From an uncultured Oscillospiraceae bacterium (GTDB taxonomy: Bacteria; Bacillota; Clostridia; Oscillospirales; Oscillospiraceae), in assembly GCA_948766235.1 (NCBI GenBank), contig CAQCFX010000043.1:1-13649 (forward strand): DNA of 13,649 bases, written 5' to 3'. The notes below the pieces were generated by a model that worked only from the letters and a program-made list of their open reading frames with translations, was not told the origin of the DNA and searched no databases. Every line of letters begins with the position of its first letter. Position 1 is the first letter of the stretch. A program made the position numbers and the translations under genes. Below, one piece after another: positions 5,150-11,859 of this stretch.

Positions 5150-7737
5150 ACCACCAGCTCGCCGTCTACCGCGTCTACAGTGAGCGTGGAATCGGGCACG
5201 GCCTCCCCGGCGATGATTTTCCGGCCCACCAGGTTCTCCACCGTATGCTGGAGATACCGGCGCAGGGGCCGGGCGCCGTACATGGGATCGTAGGCGGAAT
5301 CCAGAATCAGGGATTTGGCGGCGTCCGTCAGTTCCACCTTCAGCCGCTTGTCCGCCAGGCGGCGGTTCAGGCCGGTGAGCAGCAGGTCGATGATGTGGTA
5401 AATGTTTTCCCTTGTCAGCGGCTTGTAGAACACAATCTCGTCCAGCCGGTTCAAAAACTCCGGCCGGAAGGAGCGTTTCAGCAGCTCGTCCATCTGGGCC
5501 CGGGCCTCGCCGGACACCTCGCCGTCCGGCCCGATGCCGTCCAGCAGGTACTGGCTGCCCAGGTTGGAGGTGAGGATAATCACAGTGTTCTTGAAGTCCA
5601 CCGTCCGGCCTTGACTGTCCGTAATCCGGCCGTCGTCCAACACTTGCAGTAATACGTTGAACACATCCGGGTGGGCCTTCTCCACCTCGTCAAACAAAAT
5701 CACGCTGTAGGGGTGGCGGCGCACCGCCTCGGTGAGCTGGCCGCCCTCCTCGTAGCCCACGTACCCCGGAGGGGCCCCGATGAGCCGGGACACCGAGAAC
5801 TTCTCCATATACTCGCTCATGTCGATGCGCACCAGGTTCTTCTCGCTGTCGAACAGCGCCTCGCTTAGGGCCTTGGCCAGCTCCGTCTTACCCACGCCGG
5901 TGGGGCCCAGGAACAGGAAGGAGCCGATGGGCTTGTCGGGGTCGGCAATGCCGGCGCGGCTTCTCAAAATGGCCTCGCTCACCAGCCGCACGGCCTCCTC
6001 CTGGCCCACCACCCGCTTATGCAGGATGTCCTCCAGGTGGAGCAGCTTTTCCCGCTCGCCTTCCATGAGCTTTGCCACCGGGATGCCCGTCCAGCGCTCC
6101 ACAATCCGGGCAATTTCTTCTTCCGTCACCTTGTCCCGGAGCAGATTGTCCTCCTTGGACTGGGCGGCGAACGCCTCCTGCTCCTCCAGCTGCTTTTTCA
6201 GTTCGGGGATGGCGCCGTATTGGAGCTGGGCGGCCTTTTCCAGGTCGTACTCCCGCTGGGCCTTCTCCAGCGCGGCGTTGGCGGCTTCCAAATCCTCCCG
6301 CAGCTTCTGCACCTTGCCGATGGCGTTCTTCTCGTTCTCCCACTTGGCCTTGCCCGCGTTGAACTCATCCCGCAGCTCGGCCAGCTCCTTCTGAATATCC
6401 GCTAAGCGGGACTGGGAGAGCTGGTCGTCCTCCTTCTTCAGCGCCGCCTCCTCAATCTCGCACTGGATGATTTTTCTCGAAATCACGTCCAGCTCGGTGG
6501 GCATGGAGTCCATCTCCGTGCGGATCAGGGCGCAGGCCTCGTCGATGAGGTCGATAGCCTTGTCGGGCAAAAAACGGTCGGTGATATAGCGGTTGCTCAG
6601 GGTGGCCGCGGCCACAATGGCCCCGTCGGTGATTTTTACCCCGTGGAACACCTCGTAGCGCTCCTTCAGGCCCCGGAGAATGGCCACCGCGTCCTCCACC
6701 GTGGGCTCGGACACCATCACGGGCTGGAAGCGGCGCTCCAGGGCGGCATCTTTTTCGATATACTGCCGGTACTCGTTGAGGGTAGTGGCCCCGATGCAGT
6801 GCAGCTCCCCTCTTGCCAGCATGGGCTTTAAGAGGTTGCCCGCGTCCATGGCCCCCTCGGTCTTGCCCGCGCCCACAATGGTGTGCAGCTCGTCGATGAA
6901 CAGCAGAATGCGGCCCTCGGACTGCTTCACCTCGTTGAGCACGGCTTTCAGGCGTTCCTCGAACTCGCCCCGGTACTTGGCACCGGCGATAAGCGCACCC
7001 ATATCCAGGGCGAAAATGGTCTTGTCCTTCAGTCCTGCGGGCACATCGCCCTTCACAATGCGCTGGGCCAGCCCCTCGGCGATGGCGGTTTTGCCCACGC
7101 CCGGTTCGCCAATCAGGACGGGGTTGTTTTTGCTTTTGCGGCTCAAAATGCGAATCACGTTGCGAATCTCGTCGTCCCGGCCAATCACCGGGTCCAGCTT
7201 GTTCTGCCTCGCCCGCTCCACCAGGTCGGAGCCGTACTTTTTCAGCGCCTCATAGGTCTCCTCGGGGTTGTCGGAGGTAACCCGCTGGTTTCCCCGCAGG
7301 GCGGCCAGGGCCTGCATGACCTTTTCCTTGTCCACGTTGTAGGTGCGGAAAAGCTCCTTCAAACCGCTCTCAGCGGTGTCGATGAGGGAGAGCAGAATGT
7401 GCTCCACCGAGACAAACTCGTCCTTCATGCTCCCCGCGATGGTCAGCGCCTGGTTCAGCGCCCTGTCCACCCCAGCGGAGACGTATACCTTGTCCGCCTC
7501 CCGCCCCGAGCCGGACACCTTGGGCAGCTTCTCCACCTCGTGGCGCACGGCGGCCCGGAAGGACTCCACCGTCAGCCCCATATGGGTGAGCAGCTGGGGA
7601 ATGAAGCCCCCCTCCTGCTCCACCAGGGCCAGGAGCAGGTGGCACTGCTCAATCTGCTGATTGCCGTGCTGATTGGCGATATTCTGGGCGTTCTGAATGG
7701 CCTCCAGGGACTTCTGGGTAAATTGGTTCATGTTCAT
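5143..7737 (-). CDS. clpB: ATP-dependent protein disaggregase ClpB
   Basis: Hexameric AAA+ chaperone that pulls proteins out of aggregates with DnaK/DnaJ/GrpE. 864 residues, the normal length. Domains in order: Clp N-domain repeats (1-145); first ATPase with Walker A GEPGVGKT (210-217), Walker B ILLFIDE (277-283) and pore loop KYRGEF (about 254-259); long coiled-coil middle domain (about 405-530); second ATPase with Walker A GPTGVGKT (611-618), pore loop GYVG (about 659) and Walker B VILFDE (679-684); small C-terminal domain. The long middle domain, and no obvious LGF/IGF ClpP-docking loop, separate it from ClpA/ClpC. The frame stays open further upstream to 7908, but the start is set at 7737 by AAGGAG eight bases before MNMNQFTQKS, and the upstream stretch does not look like protein. 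Controlled by the CIRCE operator upstream of its leader. Identity certain. Confidence 0.98.
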   Translation of the reverse strand: MNMNQFTQKSLEAIQNAQNIANQHGNQQIEQCHLLLALVEQEGGFIPQLLTHMGLTVESFRAAVRHEVEKLPKVSGSGREADKVYVSAGVDRALNQALTIAGSMKDEFVSVEHILLSLIDTAESGLKELFRTYNVDKEKVMQALAALRGNQRVTSDNPEETYEALKKYGSDLVERARQNKLDPVIGRDDEIRNVIRILSRKSKNNPVLIGEPGVGKTAIAEGLAQRIVKGDVPAGLKDKTIFALDMGALIAGAKYRGEFEERLKAVLNEVKQSEGRILLFIDELHTIVGAGKTEGAMDAGNLLKPMLARGELHCIGATTLNEYRQYIEKDAALERRFQPVMVSEPTVEDAVAILRGLKERYEVFHGVKITDGAIVAAATLSNRYITDRFLPDKAIDLIDEACALIRTEMDSMPTELDVISRKIIQCEIEEAALKKEDDQLSQSRLADIQKELAELRDEFNAGKAKWENEKNAIGKVQKLREDLEAANAALEKAQREYDLEKAAQLQYGAIPELKKQLEEQEAFAAQSKEDNLLRDKVTEEEIARIVERWTGIPVAKLMEGEREKLLHLEDILHKRVVGQEEAVRLVSEAILRSRAGIADPDKPIGSFLFLGPTGVGKTELAKALSEALFDSEKNLVRIDMSEYMEKFSVSRLIGAPPGYVGYEEGGQLTEAVRRHPYSVILFDEVEKAHPDVFNVLLQVLDDGRITDSQGRTVDFKNTVIILTSNLGSQYLLDGIGPDGEVSGEARAQMDELLKRSFRPEFLNRLDEIVFYKPLTRENIYHIIDLLLTGLNRRLADKRLKVELTDAAKSLILDSAYDPMYGARPLRRYLQHTVENLVGRKIIAGEAVPDSTLTVDAVDGELVVL

Positions 7738-7925
7738 GAAGTTCACTCCTTTTCGGGAAGCGCGAAGCCGTCGTGAGCAGCACGGATGGACCGGAGCGAG
7801 GCCGAGCGCAGGCCTACGAAAGCAGGCCGGAGACCAGGCCGAGACGGAGGGAAGCCGTGCGTCGCGAGCAGGCGGAGCGTGACAACATCGGCCACGCACG
7901 CGCTCCAATCTGTAGTTTCACTTTT
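7738..7925 (-). other. Long GC-rich structured 5' leader of clpB
   Basis: About 180 bases lie between the putative -10 and the clpB start. The plus strand here is strongly purine-biased and contains short repeats: GAAGCCGT..GAGCAG occurs at 7764-7780 and again as GAAGCCGTGCGTCGCGAGCAG-like sequence at 7851-7871, and GCAGGCC occurs twice. Small hairpins can be drawn, such as GGCCT/AGGCC (7811-7815 with 7824-7828). Next to the ribosome site CTTC can pair with GGAG through a 7-base loop. No gene is convincing here. Confidence 0.55.
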
Positions 7926-7931
7926 AGTATA
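7926..7931 (-). promoter_or_regulatory. Putative -10 box of clpB
   Basis: Minus-strand TATACT in a GGGG-TATACT-AAAAG setting. No good -35 box is found at 16-18 bases, so the assignment is tentative. It lies about 40 bases downstream of CIRCE. Confidence 0.4.
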
Positions 7932-7970
7932 CCCCGTCCCGCCCGGATTTCATGAACTCCATGTAAACAA

Positions 7971-7997
7971 TTAGCACTCTCTTATTGAGAGTGCTAA
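7971..7997. promoter_or_regulatory. CIRCE element (HrcA operator) upstream of clpB
   Basis: TTAGCACTC, 9 bases, GAGTGCTAA: an exact match to the CIRCE consensus bound by the heat-shock repressor HrcA. It begins 9 bases after the radC stop and lies upstream of the clpB leader, so clpB is expected to be a class I heat-shock gene in this organism. It could also block read-through from pyrE-radC. Confidence 0.97.
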
Positions 7998-8006
7998 TTT
8001 CCCATT

Positions 8007-8702
8007 TTAATCATTGAGCAGCCCGGAATCCGCCATGGACACCATATCGTCGTTGGCCACAATCAGGTGGTCCACCAGCTCAATCCCCGCCTCCCGCAGC
8101 ACCCGCTTCAGCCGCAGGGTGGTGTCCAGGTCGGCGGCGGACCACAGCGCCACCCCGGACACATGGTTGTGGGCCAGGGCCACCCGGGTGGCGTTGCTGG
8201 CCAAGGCGGCCTCCAGCACCTTTCGCGCGGTAATCTGCACCGCGTCCGCCACGCCCTCCCCCAGCCGCTTGGTGACAATCACCCGGTTTCTGCTGTCCAT
8301 GCACACCAGGTAGGCAATCTCATTGCGCTGGCCCCAAAACAGGGGCATCAGCAGCTCCTGATACTGCCAGGTGCTGACAATCTGTCCATCAAAGCTGGCC
8401 GCCTCCTGCAAATACCGGGCGGAGGCCGCTGGAATCAGCCGGAGCAGCACCGCGGTGTTGTGCCCCACGCCGTCCACCTCCAGCAGCTGCTCATAGGTGG
8501 CGTGGAACACCCCGGCCAGCGAGCCAAAGTGGTCAATCAGCCGGTGGGCCAGCGGGTTCACATCCCCCTGAGGGATGGCGTAAAACAGCAGCAGCTCCAG
8601 CACCCGGTGGGCGGGCAGTCCATTGAGGCCGTTAGCCAAAAACTCGTCCTTCGTCCGTCTGCGGTGGCCAGTATGGATGCTGGGCGCCTTCCTCTCCCCC
8701 AT
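8007..8702 (-). CDS. radC: RadC family (MPN/JAB1 domain) protein
   Basis: 231 residues, usual RadC length. The N-terminal part contains a helix-hairpin-helix-like region (LLEVDGVGHNTAVLLRLIPA, about 73-92). The C-terminal MPN/JAB1 domain (about 105-230) has the metal-binding HNH at 178-180 and a downstream Asp near 191 in SAADLDTT. The usual HNHPSG...PS..D box reads HNHVSGVALWSAADLD here, with the conserved Pro replaced by Val and the second Pro by Trp. Despite the name, a DNA-repair role is not established for this family. Starts 6 bases after the pyrE stop, so it is the second gene of a pyrE-radC unit; no strong Shine-Dalgarno is seen, which suggests coupling to pyrE translation. It ends 9 bases before CIRCE with no terminator visible. 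Confidence 0.92.
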   Translation of the reverse strand: MGERKAPSIHTGHRRRTKDEFLANGLNGLPAHRVLELLLFYAIPQGDVNPLAHRLIDHFGSLAGVFHATYEQLLEVDGVGHNTAVLLRLIPAASARYLQEAASFDGQIVSTWQYQELLMPLFWGQRNEIAYLVCMDSRNRVIVTKRLGEGVADAVQITARKVLEAALASNATRVALAHNHVSGVALWSAADLDTTLRLKRVLREAGIELVDHLIVANDDMVSMADSGLLND

Positions 8703-8708
8703 GGGCGC

Positions 8709-9383
8709 TCAGCCCCTGGGGCCGTATTGGGCCAGGTAGTCCTCCATCCGGCCCAGCATGGCGTCGTCGATGTACACCCTGCCGTCCACCTCCTTGTTGT
8801 GCAGGCAGTCAATCACGTCCCGGATGGTGACGATGGGGCACACCTGGATGCCGTAGTCCTGGCGCAGCTCGTCCAGGGTGGTGCAGTCCTTTGTCCCCCG
8901 CTCCATGCGGTCCACGCTGACGAACAGGGCGGCGAATTTCACGTCCGCCACCGATTTGAACAGCTCGATGGTCTCCCGCACGGCGGTGCCCGCGGTCACC
9001 ACATCCTCAATGATGGCGATGCGGTCCCCGTCCTGGGGCTTGTAGCCCACCATAGCGCCCCCCTCGCCGTGGTCCTTGGCCTCCTTGCGGTTGAAGCAGT
9101 AAGGCAGGTCCCGGCCATGGTTTCGGTACAGCGCCGACGCGGCGCCCACCGCCAGGGGAATGCCCTTATAGGCCGGGCCAAACAGAGCGTCAATCCCCTG
9201 GGGCATATGCTCCTGAATGCAGGCGGCGTAATAGTCCCCCAGGCGGGACGCTTGGGCGCCCGTCTTGTAGTTGCCGGTGTTGACGAAATAGGGGGTCTTA
9301 CGCCCAGACTTGGTGGTAAAGTCTCCAAAGGTGAGCACGCCCGAGCGCACCATAAAATGAATGAATTCCTCCCGGTAGTTCAT
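8709..9383 (-). CDS. pyrE: Orotate phosphoribosyltransferase
   Basis: Joins orotate and PRPP to give orotidine monophosphate, the fifth step of UMP synthesis. 224 residues from the chosen start. Visible motifs: FGPAYKGIPLA (about 68-78), the flexible-loop region FNRKEAKDHGEGG (97-109) with catalytic Lys/Asp/His, and the PRPP-binding signature IAIIEDVVTAGTA (122-134). The start MNYREEFIHF at 9383 has AAGGGTG eight bases upstream; in-frame earlier codons would extend to 9461, across the promoter, and are rejected. No other pyr genes are adjacent. The short leader leaves no room for a PyrR attenuator, so control of this copy is at the promoter or elsewhere. Followed by radC after 6 bases. Confidence 0.97.
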   Translation of the reverse strand: MNYREEFIHFMVRSGVLTFGDFTTKSGRKTPYFVNTGNYKTGAQASRLGDYYAACIQEHMPQGIDALFGPAYKGIPLAVGAASALYRNHGRDLPYCFNRKEAKDHGEGGAMVGYKPQDGDRIAIIEDVVTAGTAVRETIELFKSVADVKFAALFVSVDRMERGTKDCTTLDELRQDYGIQVCPIVTIRDVIDCLHNKEVDGRVYIDDAMLGRMEDYLAQYGPRG

Positions 9384-9417
9384 GTGAACCGCACCCTTTC
9401 TATCCATAATTGAGGAG

Positions 9418-9446
9418 ATTATATCATTTTCTGCCGGGGGCGGCAA
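9418..9446 (-). promoter_or_regulatory. pyrE-radC promoter
   Basis: On the minus strand TTGCCG (9441-9446), 17-base spacer, TATAAT (9418-9423). The predicted start is about 30 bases before the pyrE ATG. Confidence 0.82.
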
Positions 9447-9593
9447 GGGGTTCCGGCACAACTTTCCCGGCAGACCGCCCGGCGGCGCTCCGCGCCAAAC
9501 TTTAGACTATCTTAACTCCGGACTAACGAAATCTTAGCGCCCATAGCGCACAGCACCACCACCATGCCATATCAAAATTTGCAAATAGAATAA

Positions 9594-9628
9594 AAGGAGC
9601 GCGTCAACAGCAGGCTGACGCGCTCCTT
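9594..9628 (-). terminator. Terminator of the WG-repeat/SLH gene
   Basis: Perfect 13-base inverted repeat AAGGAGCGCGTCA / TGACGCGCTCCTT with a 9-base loop, about 47 bases after the stop. On the minus strand it is followed by TTATTCTATTT. The short gap from here to the pyrE promoter shows nothing else recognisable. Confidence 0.88.
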
Positions 9629-9674
9629 CTACTCTATGTCTATTTTCTAAATCGCTGACGGGCCAAAGCCCGGT

Positions 9675-11294
9675 TTACTCCACGTCCAAATTCTCAAACA
9701 TCCGCAGGGCGATCACCATGGCCTCCTGGATGCTGGCGCTGCCCAGGGGGTCGAATTTGTTATCCCCCTTGCCGTTTACGATCTTGTTATCCGACATGAA
9801 CGCCACCGCGTCCATGGCCCAGCCCGCCACCTTGTCATTATCGGCAAAGGTGGTGGCCTCTACCTTGGGAATCTCGCCGCCCAGCCTGGTATACACACGG
9901 GACAGCATCAGCGCGGCCTCTTGGCGGGTCACCAAATCGTTAGGGGCAAACTTCCCATCGCCTTTGCCGTCCACAATGCCCAGGGCGTTGGCCTGGATGA
10001 CAACGGGGTCGGTGGTGTCAGAGAAGGGGCTGCCGCCGGGGGCGGGGGCCTCCTCGCCGCTCATAGCTTCGTACAGCTCCACGGAAAGGGCCGCGAACTC
10101 GGCGCGGGTGATGTTCACCGTGAAATCATCCCCCAGACAGTCCGGCATGAGGCCCTTGACCGCCGCGCTGTCCACCTGCTCCCGCGCCCAGTCGGCCACC
10201 TTGGCGTCTACGGTGACGGCAAAATAAGCCGAAGAATTGTCCCCTCCGCCGCTTACGCAAAAGTTTGTCAACAGCGCAATGCCGTTGTAGAAATTGGAAC
10301 TTCTGCCGCCATATAAAAGGATATATTCCGCGCCGTTTTCCGTATGCACCTGGGGCGGAACCACCTCTTTGCCGGTTTTGTCAATGATGCCGGCCATAGG
10401 GCGCTTCTGGGGCTTGGAGGCTTGCTCATCGTTATACCAATCAGAAACTACCGCGAAGCCCCCGGAGAAGGGGCTTGCACCCCTTTCGTACCTGCAGGGG
10501 ATGACCAGCTTGCCGGTCCTGTCAATATAGCCCCATTTGCCGTCCTCCTTCACCGCCGCAAAGCCCTCGGAGAAGGAGGAAACGTCATCATACGAAACGG
10601 AAAGGACCTCCTTGCCGGTCTTGTCAATAAAAGACCACCCTTCCCCGGATACAAGTACCGCCGCGAGGCCCTCGGAGAAGGAAGAAACTTTGTCATACTG
10701 GAAGGGGATGACCTCCTTGCCGGTTTTGTCGATAAAGCCCCATTTTCCGTCTTTCTCCACCGCCGCAAGGCCCTCAGAAAAAGACACTGCTGTGTGATAC
10801 TGACGGGGAATTACCTCCTTGCCGGTTTTGTCAATGTAGCCAAATTTTCCGTCCTGCAGCACTGTCGCCAAGCCCTCGTGGAACGCCTCCAAAGGTTTGA
10901 ACGTCGAGGAGGAACCATCAGGCTGCAAATATTCAGCCCAGGAATATTGGAAGGGGATTACTGTCTTGCCGGTCTTGTCGATAACACCAAATTTGCCGTC
11001 CTTCTCTACCGCCGCCAAGCCCTCGGAGAATTCCCCGACCGAGTCATATTCAGCGGGTATGACCACCTTACCCGTCTTGTCGATATAGCCTGCCTTTTGC
11101 CCGCCGTTCTCATGTACCCACAGCTGCGCAAGGCCCTCGTGGAAGTTACCCATCCCATACTTTACCTTACCCTCGTATTCCTCCACAATGGGGGCGGGGA
11201 GTTGGACAATCTTCACCTCCGCCGCGAACGCCGGGACAGTCAGGCCCAGGCAGAGCGCCAGGGCCAGCGCCAGGGAAAACAGTTTTTTCCTCAT
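9675..11294 (-). CDS. Secreted WG-repeat protein with C-terminal SLH domains
   Basis: 539 residues. A signal peptide covers 1-25: positive MRKK, then a Leu/Ala core, ending PAFAA. Residues about 50-315 hold seven units centred on (Y/F)IDKTGKEVIP, each followed by a segment like FSEGLAAVEKDGKWG. These are WG repeats, which probably form a beta-rich repeat domain whose ligand is unknown. Residues about 365-535 hold three S-layer homology modules, recognised by MPDCLGDDFTVNITRAEFAA, VDGKGDGKFAPNDLVTRQEA and VNGKGDNKFDPLGSASIQEA. SLH modules anchor proteins to secondary cell-wall polymers, so this is a surface protein. Start ATG with AAGGAG before it. Single gene with its own terminator; no clear promoter seen. 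The first SLH module is the most divergent. Assignment firm, ligand unknown. Confidence 0.95.
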   Translation of the reverse strand: MRKKLFSLALALALCLGLTVPAFAAEVKIVQLPAPIVEEYEGKVKYGMGNFHEGLAQLWVHENGGQKAGYIDKTGKVVIPAEYDSVGEFSEGLAAVEKDGKFGVIDKTGKTVIPFQYSWAEYLQPDGSSSTFKPLEAFHEGLATVLQDGKFGYIDKTGKEVIPRQYHTAVSFSEGLAAVEKDGKWGFIDKTGKEVIPFQYDKVSSFSEGLAAVLVSGEGWSFIDKTGKEVLSVSYDDVSSFSEGFAAVKEDGKWGYIDRTGKLVIPCRYERGASPFSGGFAVVSDWYNDEQASKPQKRPMAGIIDKTGKEVVPPQVHTENGAEYILLYGGRSSNFYNGIALLTNFCVSGGGDNSSAYFAVTVDAKVADWAREQVDSAAVKGLMPDCLGDDFTVNITRAEFAALSVELYEAMSGEEAPAPGGSPFSDTTDPVVIQANALGIVDGKGDGKFAPNDLVTRQEAALMLSRVYTRLGGEIPKVEATTFADNDKVAGWAMDAVAFMSDNKIVNGKGDNKFDPLGSASIQEAMVIALRMFENLDVE

Positions 11295-11458
11295 GTTGTT
11301 CTCTCCTTTTTTATATGGTTGTTGGCTTTCTCAATGGTACGGCCCCAGGGGGTGGTACTTCCCTTCCCGGCCCCCGGCGGGCCTTCCCATCGAGGCAAAC
11401 AGAAAGCGGCGCGGGATTTAAAACCCCACACCGCAGATATACATAGACACATGCCCCC
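11295..11458. other. Intergenic region upstream of the WG-repeat gene
   Basis: Holds the AAGGAG ribosome site of the WG gene and an A/T-rich CCATATAAAAAAGG stretch, but I see no well-spaced -35/-10 pair on the minus strand and no gene. Confidence 0.5.
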
Positions 11459-11487
11459 TTGTAAAGCGGCGGGATTTCCGCTATAAT
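11459..11487 (+). promoter_or_regulatory. Promoter of a candidate small RNA
   Basis: TTGTAA (11459-11464), 17-base spacer, TATAAT (11482-11487) on the plus strand: perfect -10, five of six match at -35 allowing for one base, optimal spacing. No protein gene follows. Confidence 0.75.
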
Positions 11488-11492
11488 GGGGG

Positions 11493-11582
11493 TTGGCGTA
11501 GCATATTGCTATTGTGTGGGAGGGTCGTGCTCCCGCATAGGGGCGTGAGGTGGTAACGACACTTCACGCCCTGCCTTTATTT
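11493..11582 (+). ncRNA. Candidate small structured RNA, about 90 nt
   Basis: Directly after a strong promoter come three hairpins in tandem. HP1 is GTAGC/GCTAT (11498-11512, loop ATATT). HP2 is GTGTGGGAG/CTCCCGCAT (11514-11538, loop GGTCGTG, one G-U pair in the stem and one at its base). HP3 is GGGCGTGAGGTG/CACTTCACGCCC (11541-11571, loop GTAACGA, 12 pairs with one G-U). HP3 is followed by TGCCTTTATTT, so it can act as an intrinsic terminator. No open reading frame with a ribosome site is present, and no gene lies downstream on this strand, which argues against a riboswitch for a local gene. I do not recognise it as 6S, SRP, tmRNA or a known riboswitch. It could be a regulatory RNA or a leader remnant. 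Confidence 0.6.
11541..11582 (+). terminator. Terminator hairpin of the candidate small RNA
   Basis: Twelve-pair stem with 7-base loop followed by CTTTATTT; the U run is interrupted, so some read-through toward the hairpin at 11750 is likely. Confidence 0.6.
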
Positions 11583-11749
11583 GCCTCGGTGCCCCTATTC
11601 TACACCATTTGCGCGCAGGGCGCAAGCCGTTTTTACAATAAAGTGGGTTTGCGGGCGGTCTGGAAGTGGGCGGCCCGCCACGGACGGAGCCTGGGCGGTT
11701 GCCGCACCCCTGGCATGCGGTGGAGCCGGGCGGGTGTCGAAGGGTATGA
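11583..11749. other. Intergenic stretch without recognisable gene
   Basis: GC-rich sequence between the candidate small RNA and the terminator of the WYL operon. Open frames cross it on the plus strand but lack ribosome sites and family features. GCCCCTAT (11591-11598) is complementary to ATAGGGGC in the small RNA. Confidence 0.5.
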
Positions 11750-11784
11750 AAAAACAGGGGGCCGGATTCCGGTCCCCTGTTTTT
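11750..11784. terminator. Bidirectional terminator after the WYL operon
   Basis: AAAAACAGGGG (11750-11760) / CCCCTGTTTTT (11774-11784), with CCGG-ATT-CCGG continuing the stem inside. T runs follow on both strands. On the minus strand it ends the operon about 75 bases after the stop at 11860; on the plus strand it would stop read-through of the small RNA. Confidence 0.92.
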
Positions 11785-11859
11785 CGTTTTTTAGGATTCG
11801 GCTATGGGTTTTGGTGCTTCCTTGTCTGTACCCGGCATAAGCCGGGGGCCTTAAATCGT

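Noticed and set aside
6883..7776. Long plus-strand open frame opposite clpB
   Set aside because: Codon-position shadow of clpB on the other strand; no ribosome site and no family features.
7738..7908. N-terminal extension of clpB by 57 codons
   Set aside because: Extension is Arg/Pro/Cys-rich and unlike ClpB; the internal ATG has an ideal AAGGAG and gives the normal family length.
8067..9413. 448-codon plus-strand open frame across radC and pyrE
   Set aside because: Spans two well-identified genes on the other strand; His/Gln/Val-rich product typical of antisense GC-rich frames.
9384..9461. N-terminal extension of pyrE
   Set aside because: It would overlap the TTGCCG/TATAAT promoter, and the ATG at 9383 has the better ribosome site and family-like N-terminus.
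10380..11100. Regularly spaced DNA repeats that could suggest a CRISPR array
   Set aside because: They are in-frame copies of the WG unit inside one coding sequence, with variable length and no unique spacers.
10344..11486. 380-codon plus-strand open frame opposite the WG-repeat gene
   Set aside because: The repeated LLAGFV pattern is only the reverse of the WG repeat units; no ribosome site.
11522..11532. GGGTCGTG reminiscent of the ZTP riboswitch core
   Set aside because: Here it is just the loop of HP2, the second conserved ZTP domain is not found, and no purine gene lies downstream.
11550..11840. 96-codon plus-strand frame after the small RNA promoter
   Set aside because: Its GTG start lies inside the HP3 stem with no Shine-Dalgarno, and it runs through a terminator hairpin; no recognisable domain.
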